Assembly (NCBI RefSeq): GCF_014696875.1 | Contig: NZ_JACJQV010000170.1 | Span: 1 to 40,771, forward strand | DNA from: Microcystis wesenbergii FACHB-1317 | Lineage (GTDB): Bacteria; Cyanobacteriota; Cyanobacteriia; Cyanobacteriales; Microcystaceae | Reading direction: 5' to 3' | DNA length: 40,771 nucleotides | In this document: positions 1 to 9,289 of the stretch, piece after piece | Layout of the letters: each line of letters begins with the position of its first letter | Position numbering within the stretch: position 1 is the stretch's first letter | Notes under the pieces: generated by a model | Database searches by the model: none | The model's input: only the letters and a program-made list of their open reading frames with translations | Told to the model about the DNA's origin: nothing | Translations under genes and position numbers: made by a program

Positions 1-282
1 AAAATATTCTTAACTACACCCAATCGTTGGCATTGGCTAGAATTTCATACTAAACTTCCCCTAATCCATTGGTTACCTAAATCTTGGCATCGGTTTCTAT
101 TAAATATAGTCGGGTTATCCTTCTGGTCCAAGGAAGATAATTTAAACCTACTGAGTAGAGCCGAATTATTAAACTTAGCTAAACAAGCTTTAGGAGACAA
201 TTTTAGTATTAGAGTCGAAACCATCTGGGCGCTGGGAATGCCTTCCAATTTAGTATTATTAGCTAGACGGGTTAATGACTAA
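1..282 (+). CDS. C-terminal part of a class I SAM-dependent methyltransferase (5' end outside window)
   Basis: Frame 1 is open from the first base to a TAA at 280-282 and gives the last 93 residues of a protein. The segment TPNRWHWLEFHTKLP followed by HWLPK is typical of the region after the SAM-binding core in Methyltransf_11/23-type enzymes, where a Pro-Asn pair precedes a His-rich stretch and a helix pair. The tail ends LLARRVND. The SAM-binding glycine loop would lie upstream, outside the window, so the substrate cannot be named. In cyanobacteria such proteins often act on lipids, quinones or cell-surface sugars. The methyltransferase assignment is a family resemblance seen in a short fragment and is moderately sure. 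Confidence 0.55.
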   Translation, partial: KIFLTTPNRWHWLEFHTKLPLIHWLPKSWHRFLLNIVGLSFWSKEDNLNLLSRAELLNLAKQALGDNFSIRVETIWALGMPSNLVLLARRVND

Positions 283-340
283 TATAGTTAAGCCCCCATG
301 CCTGAATAGTGTTGCAATCGGCTACCCCAAGCCAGCGATT

Positions 341-513
341 CAGTAAAACGTAGGGTGCGTTAGACGGCAGAAATTGCTGCTTTAACTTGAAGGTAACAAT
401 CCGTCGTAACGCACCACCTATAAAGATAAAATACAGTAAAACGTAGGGTGCGTTAGACGGCAGAAATTGCTGCTTTGACTTGAAGGTAACAATCCGTCGT
501 AACGCACCACCTA
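341..513. repeat. Tandem pair of an 80-bp palindromic repeat (GGTGCGTTA type)
   Basis: Two copies of an 80-bp unit lie at 341-420 and 434-513, separated by 13 bp and almost identical (one visible difference, A to G in the middle). Each unit is an imperfect inverted repeat: GGTGCGTTAGACGG on the left and CCGTCGTAACGCACC on the right. A shorter hairpin with the same TAACGCACC arm follows the permease gene at 12626. The unit looks like a small non-coding mobile or recombinogenic repeat. No gene is seen between 283 and 614. Confidence 0.8.
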
Positions 514-671
514 TCATCAACTAAGTAGCCGGTTACAATTAAAGATTTATTATAACTCGATCGCTGTTAAAATTGCGGTAGAATCGGGAGAGTGACTCGG
601 AGTTTTTTCTTGGGGTGCCGATTCCCGCAAAGGATAGCCATTTATTCTATCAGAATGAGAAGATATTACTT

Positions 672-842
672 ATGATAACACTTGTGACTATATTTTTCAC
701 TGCCTTGCTGGCAGTTACGGATTTTACTTACCAAGTTTTGATTCATTTTCCCATACAAATCCTCAATTCTTTGGGGTCGTTGCTGTCCTATGGAGTGATT
801 GGACTGATAATTTTAGTCCTAGTGTGGATTGTGGGTGACTGA
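672..842 (+). CDS. Small two-helix membrane protein, unknown function
   Basis: A 56-residue reading frame encodes two hydrophobic stretches, MITLVTIFFTALLAV near the start and YGVIGLIILVLVWIV near the end, joined by a short polar and aromatic linker. This predicts a small integral membrane protein with two helices. I chose ATG 672 because a purine-rich GAGAAG lies about nine bases upstream. A GTG at 615 in the same frame would add 19 polar residues and cannot be excluded. The gene sits between a palindromic repeat and the convergent 3' end of secA. I do not recognise the family. Confidence 0.45.
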   Translation: MITLVTIFFTALLAVTDFTYQVLIHFPIQILNSLGSLLSYGVIGLIILVLVWIVGD

Positions 843-912
843 TTTCTCAGGGGAAAAAAATGAGAGAATCAGCCTGAGCCAATTCTCCCCAATTTCAGCC
901 AACTTTTAATTT

Positions 913-3729
913 TTACTGTTCACTAGCCACTGCTTGGGGTTGTCCTTGCGGTTGGAATTGGAACAGGGAATAAACCACGTTGCGACGGATATCAATCATC
1001 ATTTCTAAAAACATCTCGTAGCCTTCCTGTTTATACTCAATTAGAGGGTCTTTTTGACCGTAACCGCGTAAACCAATCGACTCGCGTAAAGCTTCCATAG
1101 CTTGCAGATGTTCGCGCCATAACATATCGATTTGTTGCAGGATAAAATAACGTTCGGCATCGCGCATTAAACCGGCGCGAATATTATCCACTTGACGTTC
1201 TTTAATTTCGTAGGCTTTGCGAACTTCTTCGTGTAGGAACATCTTGATATCATTAACACTCATATCCTCGATATCTTTAGCGGTAATATCTGCCAACAGA
1301 TGGACGAATTCCTGAGACTTACTAATCAGTTTTTCTAAATCCCATTCTTCCGCCGGCAGTTCGGGATTCACATAAGCCGTGACGATTTCATCCATGGTTT
1401 TTTCGGCGTATTGCAGCACCTGTTCTTTTAAGTCCATCCCCTCCAAAACCCGACGACGTTCGGCATAAATAGCGCGCCGTTGATTATTCATCACCTCGTC
1501 GTATTCAAACACCTGTTTCCTGGCATCATAATAGAAGGTTTCCACTTTTCTTTGCGCTCCTTCCAGAGAACGAGTTAACATTCCCGATTCAATGGGCATA
1601 TCTTCTTCCACCCGGAAGGCATCCATTAAACCAGCCACGCGGTCGCCCCCAAAAATCCGCAATAAATTGTCTTCTAGGCTTAAAAAGAAGCGTGTGGAAC
1701 CAGGGTCGCCCTGTCTGCCCGCCCGGCCTCGCAATTGGTTGTCAATACGGCGGGATTCGTGGCGTTCCGTCCCGATAACGTGCAGTCCGCCCCTTTCTAC
1801 TACTTCATCGTGTTCTTTACCTGTGTAATCTTCATAACTTTTGCGAATTAATTTATAGACTTCGCGTAACTTTTGAATAACCGGGTCATCCGTGGGGGCT
1901 TTTTCGGCCGCGATGGCGATTTTTTCTTCTACTTCTAATTCGGGTAAACTTTGAGTTCCGTGGGTATCAACGGCAAATTTAACCGCTTCTTTCAGGGCAT
2001 TTTCTACCTCTTTCGGTAACTCGGTGGGAAAAATTTCCGCCGAGGCACGCCAGTTTTTTTTCTTTTTATCCGGAGCGAATCCTTGGGGGCGATTGCGTTC
2101 GCCTAAACTGGGTAAACTAAAGGCCAAATTGTCATCCTCGGGCATAACTAATTTGGGCATTAAATACTCGCGAATTTTCAATCGGGCCATATAGTCGGAG
2201 TTACCACCGAGGATGATATCGGTTCCCCGTCCCGCCATATTCGTAGCAATAGTTACGGCCCCGGCCCGGCCTGCTTGGGCGACGATTTCCGATTCCCTTT
2301 CCACGTTTTCTGGACGAGCATTAAGCAAGTTATGGGGAATCTTTCTTCCCTGTAATAACAGCGAAAGTACTTCTGATTTTTCCACACTGGTGGTACCAAC
2401 TAAAACCGGGCGACCCTGTTCGTGCATTTGTTGACATTCTTCGGCGACGGCGTTCCATTTTGCCTGTTCATTTTTATAGACCACATCGGCTAAATCTTGC
2501 CGACGAGAAACGCGGTTAGTGGGGATAATTGTTACTTGCAGGTTATAGACTTTTTCTAGTTCCGTTTCTTCGGTTTTGGCCGTCCCAGTCATGCCGGATA
2601 ATTTCGGATAGAGCAGGAAAAAGTTTTGATAGGTAATCGTGGCTAAGGTTTGGGTTTCCTGTTGAATTTCTACCCCTTCCTTAGCTTCCACTGCCTGATG
2701 TAAACCATCGCCCCAACGTCGCCCCGGTAATACCCGTCCCGTGAACTCATCAACGATAACAATTTCACCACTGCGGACGATATAGTTAACGTCTTTTTTC
2801 TGGAGTTCTTTGGCACGAATAGCGTTAGAAATATAGTGCGCCCAGGGATTTTCTTGGTCGTATAAATCGGTGACTTCTAATAGTTCTTCCGCTCTTTTAA
2901 AGCCTTCATCGGTCATTAAAACGTTACGGTCTTTTTCGTTAACTTCGTAGTCTCCCGGTCCGTCTTCTACTTCTTGGCGCACTAATTGCTTGGCGATTTC
3001 GGCGGCGAGAATATATTTTTCTGTGGGTCGATCGATCTGTCCTGATATAATTAATGGAGTTCTGGCCTCATCAATAAGAATGGAGTCCACTTCGTCGATA
3101 ACGCAGTAGTTAAAGGGTCTTTGGACAACTTCCCCCATCACTGTAGCCATGTTATCGCGCAGATAATCGAAGCCGAGTTCGCTGTTAGTGGTGTAGGTGA
3201 TGTCACAGGCATAATTTTTCTTTCTTTCTTCCGGACTCATGCCGGCTTGAATTAGTCCCACACTCAACCCTAAAAAGCGGTGTACCTGCCCCATCCATTC
3301 CGCGTCACGACGGGCGAGATAATCGTTAACGGTGACGACGTGAACCCCTTTTCCGGTCAATCCATTCAAATAAGCGGGGAGTGTGGCCACCAGGGTTTTT
3401 CCTTCCCCGGTTTTCATCTCGGCGATTTGTCCTTTGTGCAGTACCATTCCCCCCAATAACTGCACGTCAAAGTGACGCATCCCTAAGACTCGGATTCCCG
3501 CTTCCCGGACGATGGCGAAAGCTTCGGGGAGGATTTCCTCGAGAATCTCCTCTCTCTCCTCATAATTTCTGGCTTTGTCTAATCTTTCCTTAAATTCGCT
3601 GGTTTTGCTCCTTAATTCCTCATCGGACAGGTTTTTAATATCTTCTTCCAGCAGGTTGATTTCGGTGACGAGGGGCTGAAATTTTTTAATTTTGCGGGCG
3701 TTGGGATCTCCGAGTAGGGCTTTTAACAT
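913..3729 (-). CDS. secA: Protein translocase subunit SecA (ATPase)
   Basis: This 938-residue protein is the ATP-driven motor that pushes preproteins through SecYEG, in cyanobacteria at both the plasma and thylakoid membranes. The Walker A motif MKTGEGKT is at residues 105-112 and the DEVD Walker B box at 212-215. It is followed by the SecA-typical [11 protein letters not shown], and later by [16 protein letters not shown] and [10 protein letters not shown] of the second nucleotide-binding fold. The order preprotein cross-linking, helical scaffold and helical wing is kept, and the length is usual for cyanobacteria. The C-terminus ends in a Gln/Pro-rich tail without the Cys-rich zinc motif of proteobacterial SecA. 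The gene is monocistronic, facing the small membrane protein and diverging from the ImmA-like gene across about 220 bp. Confidence 0.98.
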   Translation of the reverse strand: MLKALLGDPNARKIKKFQPLVTEINLLEEDIKNLSDEELRSKTSEFKERLDKARNYEEREEILEEILPEAFAIVREAGIRVLGMRHFDVQLLGGMVLHKGQIAEMKTGEGKTLVATLPAYLNGLTGKGVHVVTVNDYLARRDAEWMGQVHRFLGLSVGLIQAGMSPEERKKNYACDITYTTNSELGFDYLRDNMATVMGEVVQRPFNYCVIDEVDSILIDEARTPLIISGQIDRPTEKYILAAEIAKQLVRQEVEDGPGDYEVNEKDRNVLMTDEGFKRAEELLEVTDLYDQENPWAHYISNAIRAKELQKKDVNYIVRSGEIVIVDEFTGRVLPGRRWGDGLHQAVEAKEGVEIQQETQTLATITYQNFFLLYPKLSGMTGTAKTEETELEKVYNLQVTIIPTNRVSRRQDLADVVYKNEQAKWNAVAEECQQMHEQGRPVLVGTTSVEKSEVLSLLLQGRKIPHNLLNARPENVERESEIVAQAGRAGAVTIATNMAGRGTDIILGGNSDYMARLKIREYLMPKLVMPEDDNLAFSLPSLGERNRPQGFAPDKKKKNWRASAEIFPTELPKEVENALKEAVKFAVDTHGTQSLPELEVEEKIAIAAEKAPTDDPVIQKLREVYKLIRKSYEDYTGKEHDEVVERGGLHVIGTERHESRRIDNQLRGRAGRQGDPGSTRFFLSLEDNLLRIFGGDRVAGLMDAFRVEEDMPIESGMLTRSLEGAQRKVETFYYDARKQVFEYDEVMNNQRRAIYAERRRVLEGMDLKEQVLQYAEKTMDEIVTAYVNPELPAEEWDLEKLISKSQEFVHLLADITAKDIEDMSVNDIKMFLHEEVRKAYEIKERQVDNIRAGLMRDAERYFILQQIDMLWREHLQAMEALRESIGLRGYGQKDPLIEYKQEGYEMFLEMMIDIRRNVVYSLFQFQPQGQPQAVASEQ

Positions 3730-3795
3730 AGCAGTTTTTATTCTCTCGCTTCGATTGGCTCTTGATCTGTGGTGTTAACAATTGTATCACTCTCG

Positions 3796-3858
3796 TTGGG
3801 AGTGGAGAATCATTTATCCCTGAAAAGGGACTCTTGCCAGTGGGCAAAAATTAAGTTA
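3796..3858. repeat. 63-bp direct repeat, left copy
   Basis: This sequence runs from TTGGGAGTGGAGAATC to AAAAATTAAGTTA and recurs in the same orientation at 5818-5880 with three mismatches. The two copies frame the ImmA-like/PIN-like gene pair, about 2 kb apart. The left copy lies in the secA upstream region. Confidence 0.85.
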
Positions 3859-3951
3859 GAGATGGTATCTTAGAGATAAGAATATGCTCATCTACTTTGA
3901 TTCCCTAAAACCTTAAAAAACTTAGTATTGCCGACAAAGGAGGGTGAAACC

Positions 3952-4941
3952 ATGACAGAAAGCCTTACCATGGCAGCCCTCTACGGGAAACTCTCAAAAA
4001 TCGGACTAAAAAAAGATTATGTCCGAAAAAATGGCTTACCCGGTTGGTGGGATGATGAACTCAATGATAAACCCGTTGCAGTCCTAGAAGGGGCAGGTTA
4101 TATCGCCAAAAAGCTCAATCTTGACCTCTCATCCTTATTAACCCCTCAAGAAAAGGTCAAATTTAATCGACCTCCCCATACTAAATTTAAACAGCACAAT
4201 AGCCAAAATAACCAACATCCCCATCTAGCGCAAGCTTTAGCGAGTCGTTTTGCTGAGTTAATTTCCTTGGGGGTTGAAGTTAATTATACCCCTTTATCTA
4301 AGGATGCTAAAACCATCAGAGAAGACATCTTAAGTCACTGGCCAAAGGTTGACTTGACCTCTCTTTTAGACTATTGTTGGTCTCAGGGAATAGCGGTAGG
4401 ATACTTTGATCATTTTCCTGACAAAACTAAGAAATTTGCTGGATTAATTCAATGGTATTCCACTTGTCCTGTAATTATTCTTAGTTCAAAATATCAACAG
4501 TCGGCAAGACTCGCTTTTAACTTAGCGCACGAGTTAGGACATTTAGCATTAGCACATCTAAAAGATGGGGTATTAGTTGATGAAGAGATTAAATTTGATA
4601 ATGATAGCGAAGAAAAAGAAGCTAATCAATTTGCCACTGAATTACTCCTAGGTGATTGTGATAACTGCCTTGGGGATAGGAAATTCCAAAATGTTGAAAA
4701 ATTGAGTAAATATGTTCAAGAACATTTTATCTCTCATCATCCCGATATTGATATAGGTGCAATTATTCTGAACTATGGATGGCATAACAACTACTTTGCT
4801 TTAGCCATGGCTACTTTAAAAGTATTAGAACCCAACCCAAATGGCAATAAGATTATTAATGAATATTTGGCTAATCAGTTAGACTGGGATAAATTTGATG
4901 ACGAAACTTACGAGTATCTAGAAAAAGTGTTAGGAGTTTAA
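3952..4941 (+). CDS. ImmA/IrrE-family zinc peptidase with N-terminal HTH-like region (putative antitoxin or regulator)
   Basis: The 329-residue protein has the gluzincin signature HELGH at residues 193-197, followed about 30 residues later by EKEANQFATELL, which supplies the third zinc ligand. This is the standard layout of ImmA/IrrE (COG2856) peptidases. The first 65 residues (segments GWWDDEL and KKLNLDLSSLL) resemble the XRE-like helix-turn-helix part often fused to them. Such proteins cleave or sense repressors and are frequently partners of small toxins. ATG 3952 is preferred because AAAGGAGG lies nine bases upstream; an in-frame TTG at 3928 is less likely. The stop is only two bases before the next gene, so the two are co-transcribed and probably act as a pair. 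The family call is strong; the antitoxin role is inference. Confidence 0.8.
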   Translation: MTESLTMAALYGKLSKIGLKKDYVRKNGLPGWWDDELNDKPVAVLEGAGYIAKKLNLDLSSLLTPQEKVKFNRPPHTKFKQHNSQNNQHPHLAQALASRFAELISLGVEVNYTPLSKDAKTIREDILSHWPKVDLTSLLDYCWSQGIAVGYFDHFPDKTKKFAGLIQWYSTCPVIILSSKYQQSARLAFNLAHELGHLALAHLKDGVLVDEEIKFDNDSEEKEANQFATELLLGDCDNCLGDRKFQNVEKLSKYVQEHFISHHPDIDIGAIILNYGWHNNYFALAMATLKVLEPNPNGNKIINEYLANQLDWDKFDDETYEYLEKVLGV

Positions 4942-4943
4942 CC

Positions 4944-5600
4944 TTGACTGATTCTCTTTATTGTTTGGATAATGACATTATCCTAAAATTGGCCACCTGT
5001 GGCTTATTTGAGAAAACCCTCAATACCTTTGGAGTTGAGATTAATCAAGTCAAAATTCTTGAGACATTTAAATATAAATTTAAAAGGCAAGCGCAACAAA
5101 AAAGGAAGAAAAACCCTAATGAATATAACCTAGAAGACGCTTTATCTGTGGTTGAAACCTGCGATAAAATATCAATCCATAATATCAATCAAGAGGATTT
5201 TATTCAATTACAGAAAATCGCAGGAATAGATATAGGTGAGGCTATTCTCATCAGTTATGTTAGCTACTTGAATAAACAAAATAATTTAAGCTATTTACTC
5301 ACGGGAGATAAACGCTGCTTAAAAAATTTAAATGTTCCTGAAACCAATCAGATTACTGGCTATCTTCAAGGTAAAATATGGTGTTTAGAACAATTAATTT
5401 TAAAAGATATTGAAATTTATGGATTTCAGTGTATTCAAGAGAAAATTTATCCCGTTTGCGATTGTGACACTAATCTTAAATTTATATTCGGTTATAGCAG
5501 AGAATCAGCAGAGCAGGAAGTCAGAAAACTGTTAGAAACTGAAATTAGGGAATTAAGAAAAGAAACGGGAAACTTACTTTATCCCTACCCTCAAGGATAG
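4944..5600 (+). CDS. PIN-like domain protein, putative toxin partner of the ImmA-like peptidase
   Basis: The 218-residue protein begins MTDSLYCLDNDIILKLA, a beta strand ending in paired acidic residues like the first catalytic Asp of PIN nucleases. The middle contains GIDIGEAIL, matching the conserved acidic helix, and LLTGDKRCLKNL, matching the third acidic strand (TxDxxL-like). These features suggest a metal-dependent ribonuclease fold, although the length exceeds a classic VapC. The start is TTG 4944, two bases after the previous stop, with AGGAG overlapping the end of the upstream gene, so translation is probably coupled. The C-terminal LLYPYPQG is encoded by a 31-bp repeat that recurs at 9200. 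A two-gene ImmA-PIN toxin-antitoxin type module is a reasonable inference; the target is unknown. Confidence 0.6.
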   Translation: MTDSLYCLDNDIILKLATCGLFEKTLNTFGVEINQVKILETFKYKFKRQAQQKRKKNPNEYNLEDALSVVETCDKISIHNINQEDFIQLQKIAGIDIGEAILISYVSYLNKQNNLSYLLTGDKRCLKNLNVPETNQITGYLQGKIWCLEQLILKDIEIYGFQCIQEKIYPVCDCDTNLKFIFGYSRESAEQEVRKLLETEIRELRKETGNLLYPYPQG

Positions 5601-5607
5601 CAAAATT
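5577..5607. repeat. 31-bp repeat overlapping the end of the PIN-like gene
   Basis: CTTTATCCCTACCCTCAAGG and the next 11 bases recur at 9200-9230 with two differences. The repeat contains a short TATCC/GGATA hairpin. The two copies lie on either side of the restriction-methylation gene. Confidence 0.65.
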
Positions 5608-5687
5608 TGTTGTTTATTTTCGTTGATACAGTCCTGTCAGCAAGCGAGTGGAAGGAACCACTCCAGACACAGAGGACACGAAGAATA

Positions 5688-5805
5688 ATACTAAATCTGG
5701 TTATTAAAGACTGATTATTTATTCCCCTTTTTCCTTTTTGCATGAGTAGAAAACGGGTTTCTCGGAGAAACCCGTTTTCTGGGCGTTACTCAACGGATTT
5801 AGTAT
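5688..5805. mobile_element. 118-bp MITE with central 16-bp perfect palindrome, copy 1
   Basis: The element is bounded by ATACTAAATC on the left and GATTTAGTAT on the right, perfect terminal inverted repeats with TA at or next to both ends. Its centre is a hairpin of two 16-base arms (AGAAAACGGGTTTCTC and its complement) around one unpaired base. A second copy lies at 40156-40274. There is no coding capacity, so it must be mobilised by another transposase. The TA-rich ends suggest an IS630/Tc1-like source, which is inference. It fills most of the gap between the PIN-like gene and the restriction gene. Just upstream, 5627-5680 resembles 39411-39470. Confidence 0.8.
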
Positions 5806-5817
5806 AAGAGAGCATCC

Positions 5818-5880
5818 TTGGGAGTGGAGAATCATTTATCGGTGAACAGGGACTCTTGCCAGTGGGCAAAAATTAAGTTA
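5818..5880. repeat. 63-bp direct repeat, right copy
   Basis: This is the same-orientation partner of 3796-3858, with 60 of 63 bases identical by eye. The three differences lie in the CCCTGAAAAGGG-like centre, which here reads CGGTGAACAGGG. It ends 20 bp before the stop of the restriction-methylation gene. Confidence 0.85.
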
Positions 5881-5899
5881 ATCTTCTCTCACCGGTGGC

Positions 5900-8800
5900 T
5901 TAACTAAAGGGGAAACCACCATATTTATTGATAATTATATCTATAGTTTCCATAATTGCGATCGATTCGCCCAAAATGGAGATAATTTGTTGATAATGTT
6001 CTAGGTCATCGTAGCTAAGGTGGCGACCTTTGCGGTCTTTTAGCCACTTCTGACACACTTGATAACCGCCGATATAAAAGTTCCAAATTTGGGGCGGAAT
6101 CCCCGCAAAATACTGGTCAGAATTAATCGAAATTTGTTGTTTATTTTCGTCATATTTCACCTGTTCGACTAGATTGGAACCCGCCACGGGATAGCTACTA
6201 ATTTCTTTTCCCGTTGCTTTCATCAGGTGTAACTGCACTAATCTGTCACCTTTTTTGACTAATTCCCAGAATAATTTTTTATTACTGGTTAGGGGAACAC
6301 GAGGAAAGTCTATTTTTAAAAATTCGGCGTAACGTTGGCGATATTGGGGAGAGTGAAAGACAGCATAGATATAGTTAAAAATGTCTTCCGGTCCAAAGGT
6401 TTTCTTTTCGTCTCCTTTGCCATCACTGATAAATTCTAAGTCAAGTTTTGCCGAAAGTTCCTTAATAAATTCTGGTGCTAGATTGGGACGGCGAGACATT
6501 CCCATGTCTTTCTCTGCCTGAGTTTCAGGATAACAATATAATGGCATAGTGTATCCTCTTTCTCTACTTTTGTTTGAAACATAGGAATCGTCTGTAAGCT
6601 GATTAGTAATTAAAATATGTTGCCAAGTTTCACTGACTATTTGTCTGCATATATGAAATCCTAAATTATTTTCTTTTAGGTGACGCATAGTATCAATTCT
6701 TGCTCTACAGTGAAACCCACCTGAATTACCTGTATAATAGGTATATCTTTGATCAAAAGGTCTATATGAAATGGGTAAGAGGTTATCTTTAGATAAATTT
6801 GATTGCTTAACATCTTTCTGTGCTAAATCTATCTTCCAATCTTGAGAATCTTTACCTAAATTATATTTAATCCTAGCTTGTTCTGGACTGAGCTTGACAA
6901 AATCATTGATTATATCCCAAATTTCTTTTTTATTCCATTGAATTGTTAAACTATCTCTAGCTGTGACGATACCAACACTATTAATTGGCATAATTTCAGT
7001 AATCTTCCAAAATTGATCGTATTCCGAGCGCAGATTAATATTCTGAGGTTTAAATAGATAAAAAGGAGAATCAGGTTGTAATTCTTGCCAAGAAGTAGAA
7101 CAAAGATCATTTTCCTCTAACCAGTGATACTTACCACCGACAATAACTTGATTCTCAATCATCTCTCTTTTGCCCCATAAATCAGCATGATAAACTTTAG
7201 CTAAATTTGAAGAACCATTGTGATATTTAATAAAAATACCAATAGCTACACCTTGCTGAATATCAAACACATTTTGATCCGGTGAACCGTCGGGACAAGC
7301 TTCTTTTTTCTTACTGTTGCCGTGTAAATCGAGGATATAAATATCATCAAAAGTTTTTAATAAACTTTGACGCATTCCCCGAAAAGTTGGGTTATCCAGA
7401 TAACCATGATTAGTAACAAAAGCTAAAATTCCGTAACCAGTTTTCTCGATGCGCCATTGACTAAAGCGAATAAATTTTACATAATCATCATTTAACCATT
7501 TGGGATTTTTTTCGCCTAAAGGTTGCTCATCTACTTCAAAATAACTAGCAGTTTTTTCTCCAGAAATAATATCTTTTCCCTTCAATAATTCCTTAATCCA
7601 TTCTCCTGTATTTACGGAATGTCCAGAGTAGGGAGGATTACCAATAATCACCATAACCGGATGTTCTTGCTTAACACCTTGCGCTGACTCTGCTTCATCG
7701 CGAATACGATTTAAAAACCCATCAGCAGGGGGAATTTGAAAAGCTTCCTGTAGGGTGTTGGTGAGATAGATTCCTAAGCGTTCATCGGCACTAAAATCAT
7801 AGCCTAATTCCTGAAGTTGTAAACCTAACTTCATGTGTGCTACGGTGTAGGGAGCCATCAGTAATTCAAACCCAAAGAGACGGGGTAATAAATGTTTACT
7901 GACATAACTAGACCACATCCCTTGCTGTTGACGAAAACTATCATAGATATGGTCGATAACAGAGTGTAAAAAAGTGCCAGTTCCCACAGCAGGATCGAGG
8001 ATTAAAACTTGGTGAACTTCCTGAGTTTCTTGGCTATCATTAGGATTTTTAATCATAATTTTTTTGGCATCGGCCAAACCTTTAGGAATCTGAAACTTAT
8101 TTTTTAGAATGTAGTCCACACTGCGAACCATGTAAGAAACCACGGGTTCAGGGGTATAATAAACACCCCTAGACTCACGCATTTTACTATCGTATTCGGC
8201 TAAAAAAGTCTCATAAAAGTGAACCACAGGATCCTGCTTGCGCGTGCGTTTTCCAAAGCTGCTAAGAATTCCCTCCATGTCCGTTTGTTGTAAAATAGTG
8301 GCTAGAGTATCCACGGCCCAAGTAATCCGCTCATCTAATTCTGTACCAGCAATTTGATGAAAAATTCCCCGCAAAAAAGGGTTAGTTTTTGGGAGGCGAA
8401 ATGCTGCCGTTTCCCTGGAAAAAGAACTTATTTGATCCGTATTACAGCGTGCCGCAAATAAACCATAACAGATTGTTTGTGCATACATATCGGCAAACTG
8501 CGCTTCATTGAGATCACTAATTAAAACTCGTTGAAAAGATTGCAATTGTTGCCGCAACATTCCCCCGCAATCTTGATCTTTTAAAGCTTGACCGATTGCA
8601 TCTCGAATTAACTGCGCTAAAGCGGCCATTTTTTTCGCCAATTCTCGCGGGGTTGTTATCTGAATAACTTTTGAGAGGGAAAATTGATAGAACAATTGTT
8701 CTACTTGTAAAATACCCTGGGAATCAGGTTTAATTTGCTTTTTTTGATTAAGAGTTGCCACGGCAGCTGATAGACGCAATTCTCCCGATACATACCAACG

Positions 8801-9133
8801 AAATTCTAAATGATCGGTGATAATTAAATTACCCAAAGCCTGTAAATAACGTTTTATTTGGGGAGTATTTTCAATCTTTTTGAGAGAAGTTCCGATATCT
8901 TTTGCTTCCAGATGGCCAATTTCTACTATACCCTGATTAATCACAAAATCTGGAGCGCCACAAGCAATCCTTTTGGGTTCATTGAGAGCTTGTAGGTTAT
9001 TATTTAGGGATTCAATTAATTTTTTTAAAGCAGGACGATAACTGTGTTCTGTGGCCTTACCCTGTTGATAAATGCCTGTGATTTCCTCTAGATATTTTGG
9101 CAGTGAATTACTCATTATCGTTGCCACATACAA
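5900..9133 (-). CDS. Single-chain type IIG/ISP-like restriction-modification enzyme (PD-(D/E)xK nuclease + N6-adenine methylase + specificity domain)
   Basis: A protein of up to 1077 residues joins all restriction-modification functions. The N-terminus carries a PD...EAK nuclease signature (PDF at 61-63, EAK at 76-78). A helical connector follows, then a gamma-class N6-adenine methylase with motif I DPAVGTGTF (380-388) and motif IV NPPY (499-502). The C-terminal half resembles the specificity domain of type ISP enzymes. No helicase/ATPase block is seen between nuclease and methylase, unlike true type ISP enzymes such as LlaGI, so a type IIG-like enzyme is likelier. TTG 9133 has AGGAGA five bases upstream; GTG 9127 and ATG 9115 are alternatives. 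No separate methylase or specificity gene adjoins it. The target sequence cannot be read from sequence alone. Confidence 0.8.
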   Translation of the reverse strand: MYVATIMSNSLPKYLEEITGIYQQGKATEHSYRPALKKLIESLNNNLQALNEPKRIACGAPDFVINQGIVEIGHLEAKDIGTSLKKIENTPQIKRYLQALGNLIITDHLEFRWYVSGELRLSAAVATLNQKKQIKPDSQGILQVEQLFYQFSLSKVIQITTPRELAKKMAALAQLIRDAIGQALKDQDCGGMLRQQLQSFQRVLISDLNEAQFADMYAQTICYGLFAARCNTDQISSFSRETAAFRLPKTNPFLRGIFHQIAGTELDERITWAVDTLATILQQTDMEGILSSFGKRTRKQDPVVHFYETFLAEYDSKMRESRGVYYTPEPVVSYMVRSVDYILKNKFQIPKGLADAKKIMIKNPNDSQETQEVHQVLILDPAVGTGTFLHSVIDHIYDSFRQQQGMWSSYVSKHLLPRLFGFELLMAPYTVAHMKLGLQLQELGYDFSADERLGIYLTNTLQEAFQIPPADGFLNRIRDEAESAQGVKQEHPVMVIIGNPPYSGHSVNTGEWIKELLKGKDIISGEKTASYFEVDEQPLGEKNPKWLNDDYVKFIRFSQWRIEKTGYGILAFVTNHGYLDNPTFRGMRQSLLKTFDDIYILDLHGNSKKKEACPDGSPDQNVFDIQQGVAIGIFIKYHNGSSNLAKVYHADLWGKREMIENQVIVGGKYHWLEENDLCSTSWQELQPDSPFYLFKPQNINLRSEYDQFWKITEIMPINSVGIVTARDSLTIQWNKKEIWDIINDFVKLSPEQARIKYNLGKDSQDWKIDLAQKDVKQSNLSKDNLLPISYRPFDQRYTYYTGNSGGFHCRARIDTMRHLKENNLGFHICRQIVSETWQHILITNQLTDDSYVSNKSRERGYTMPLYCYPETQAEKDMGMSRRPNLAPEFIKELSAKLDLEFISDGKGDEKKTFGPEDIFNYIYAVFHSPQYRQRYAEFLKIDFPRVPLTSNKKLFWELVKKGDRLVQLHLMKATGKEISSYPVAGSNLVEQVKYDENKQQISINSDQYFAGIPPQIWNFYIGGYQVCQKWLKDRKGRHLSYDDLEHYQQIISILGESIAIMETIDIIINKYGGFPFS

Positions 9134-9199
9134 ACGTTCTCCTATAGATAAAATATAACCTCATTTAGCCCCAATGTCCACTGAGATGCCCTCATCCTG

Positions 9200-9230
9200 C
9201 TTTATCCCTATCCTCAAGGATACCAAAATT
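9200..9230. repeat. 31-bp repeat, second copy
   Basis: This matches 5577-5607 with two differences. Here it contains the self-complementary TATCCT-CA-AGGATA. It lies between the start of the restriction gene and the start of the DUF433 gene, so it may act on transcripts from either side. Confidence 0.6.
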
Positions 9231-9289
9231 AGCTAGAATGAAATAATAGGCGATAATCTCATCCCAACAACTTCACCAAAATATTAACG

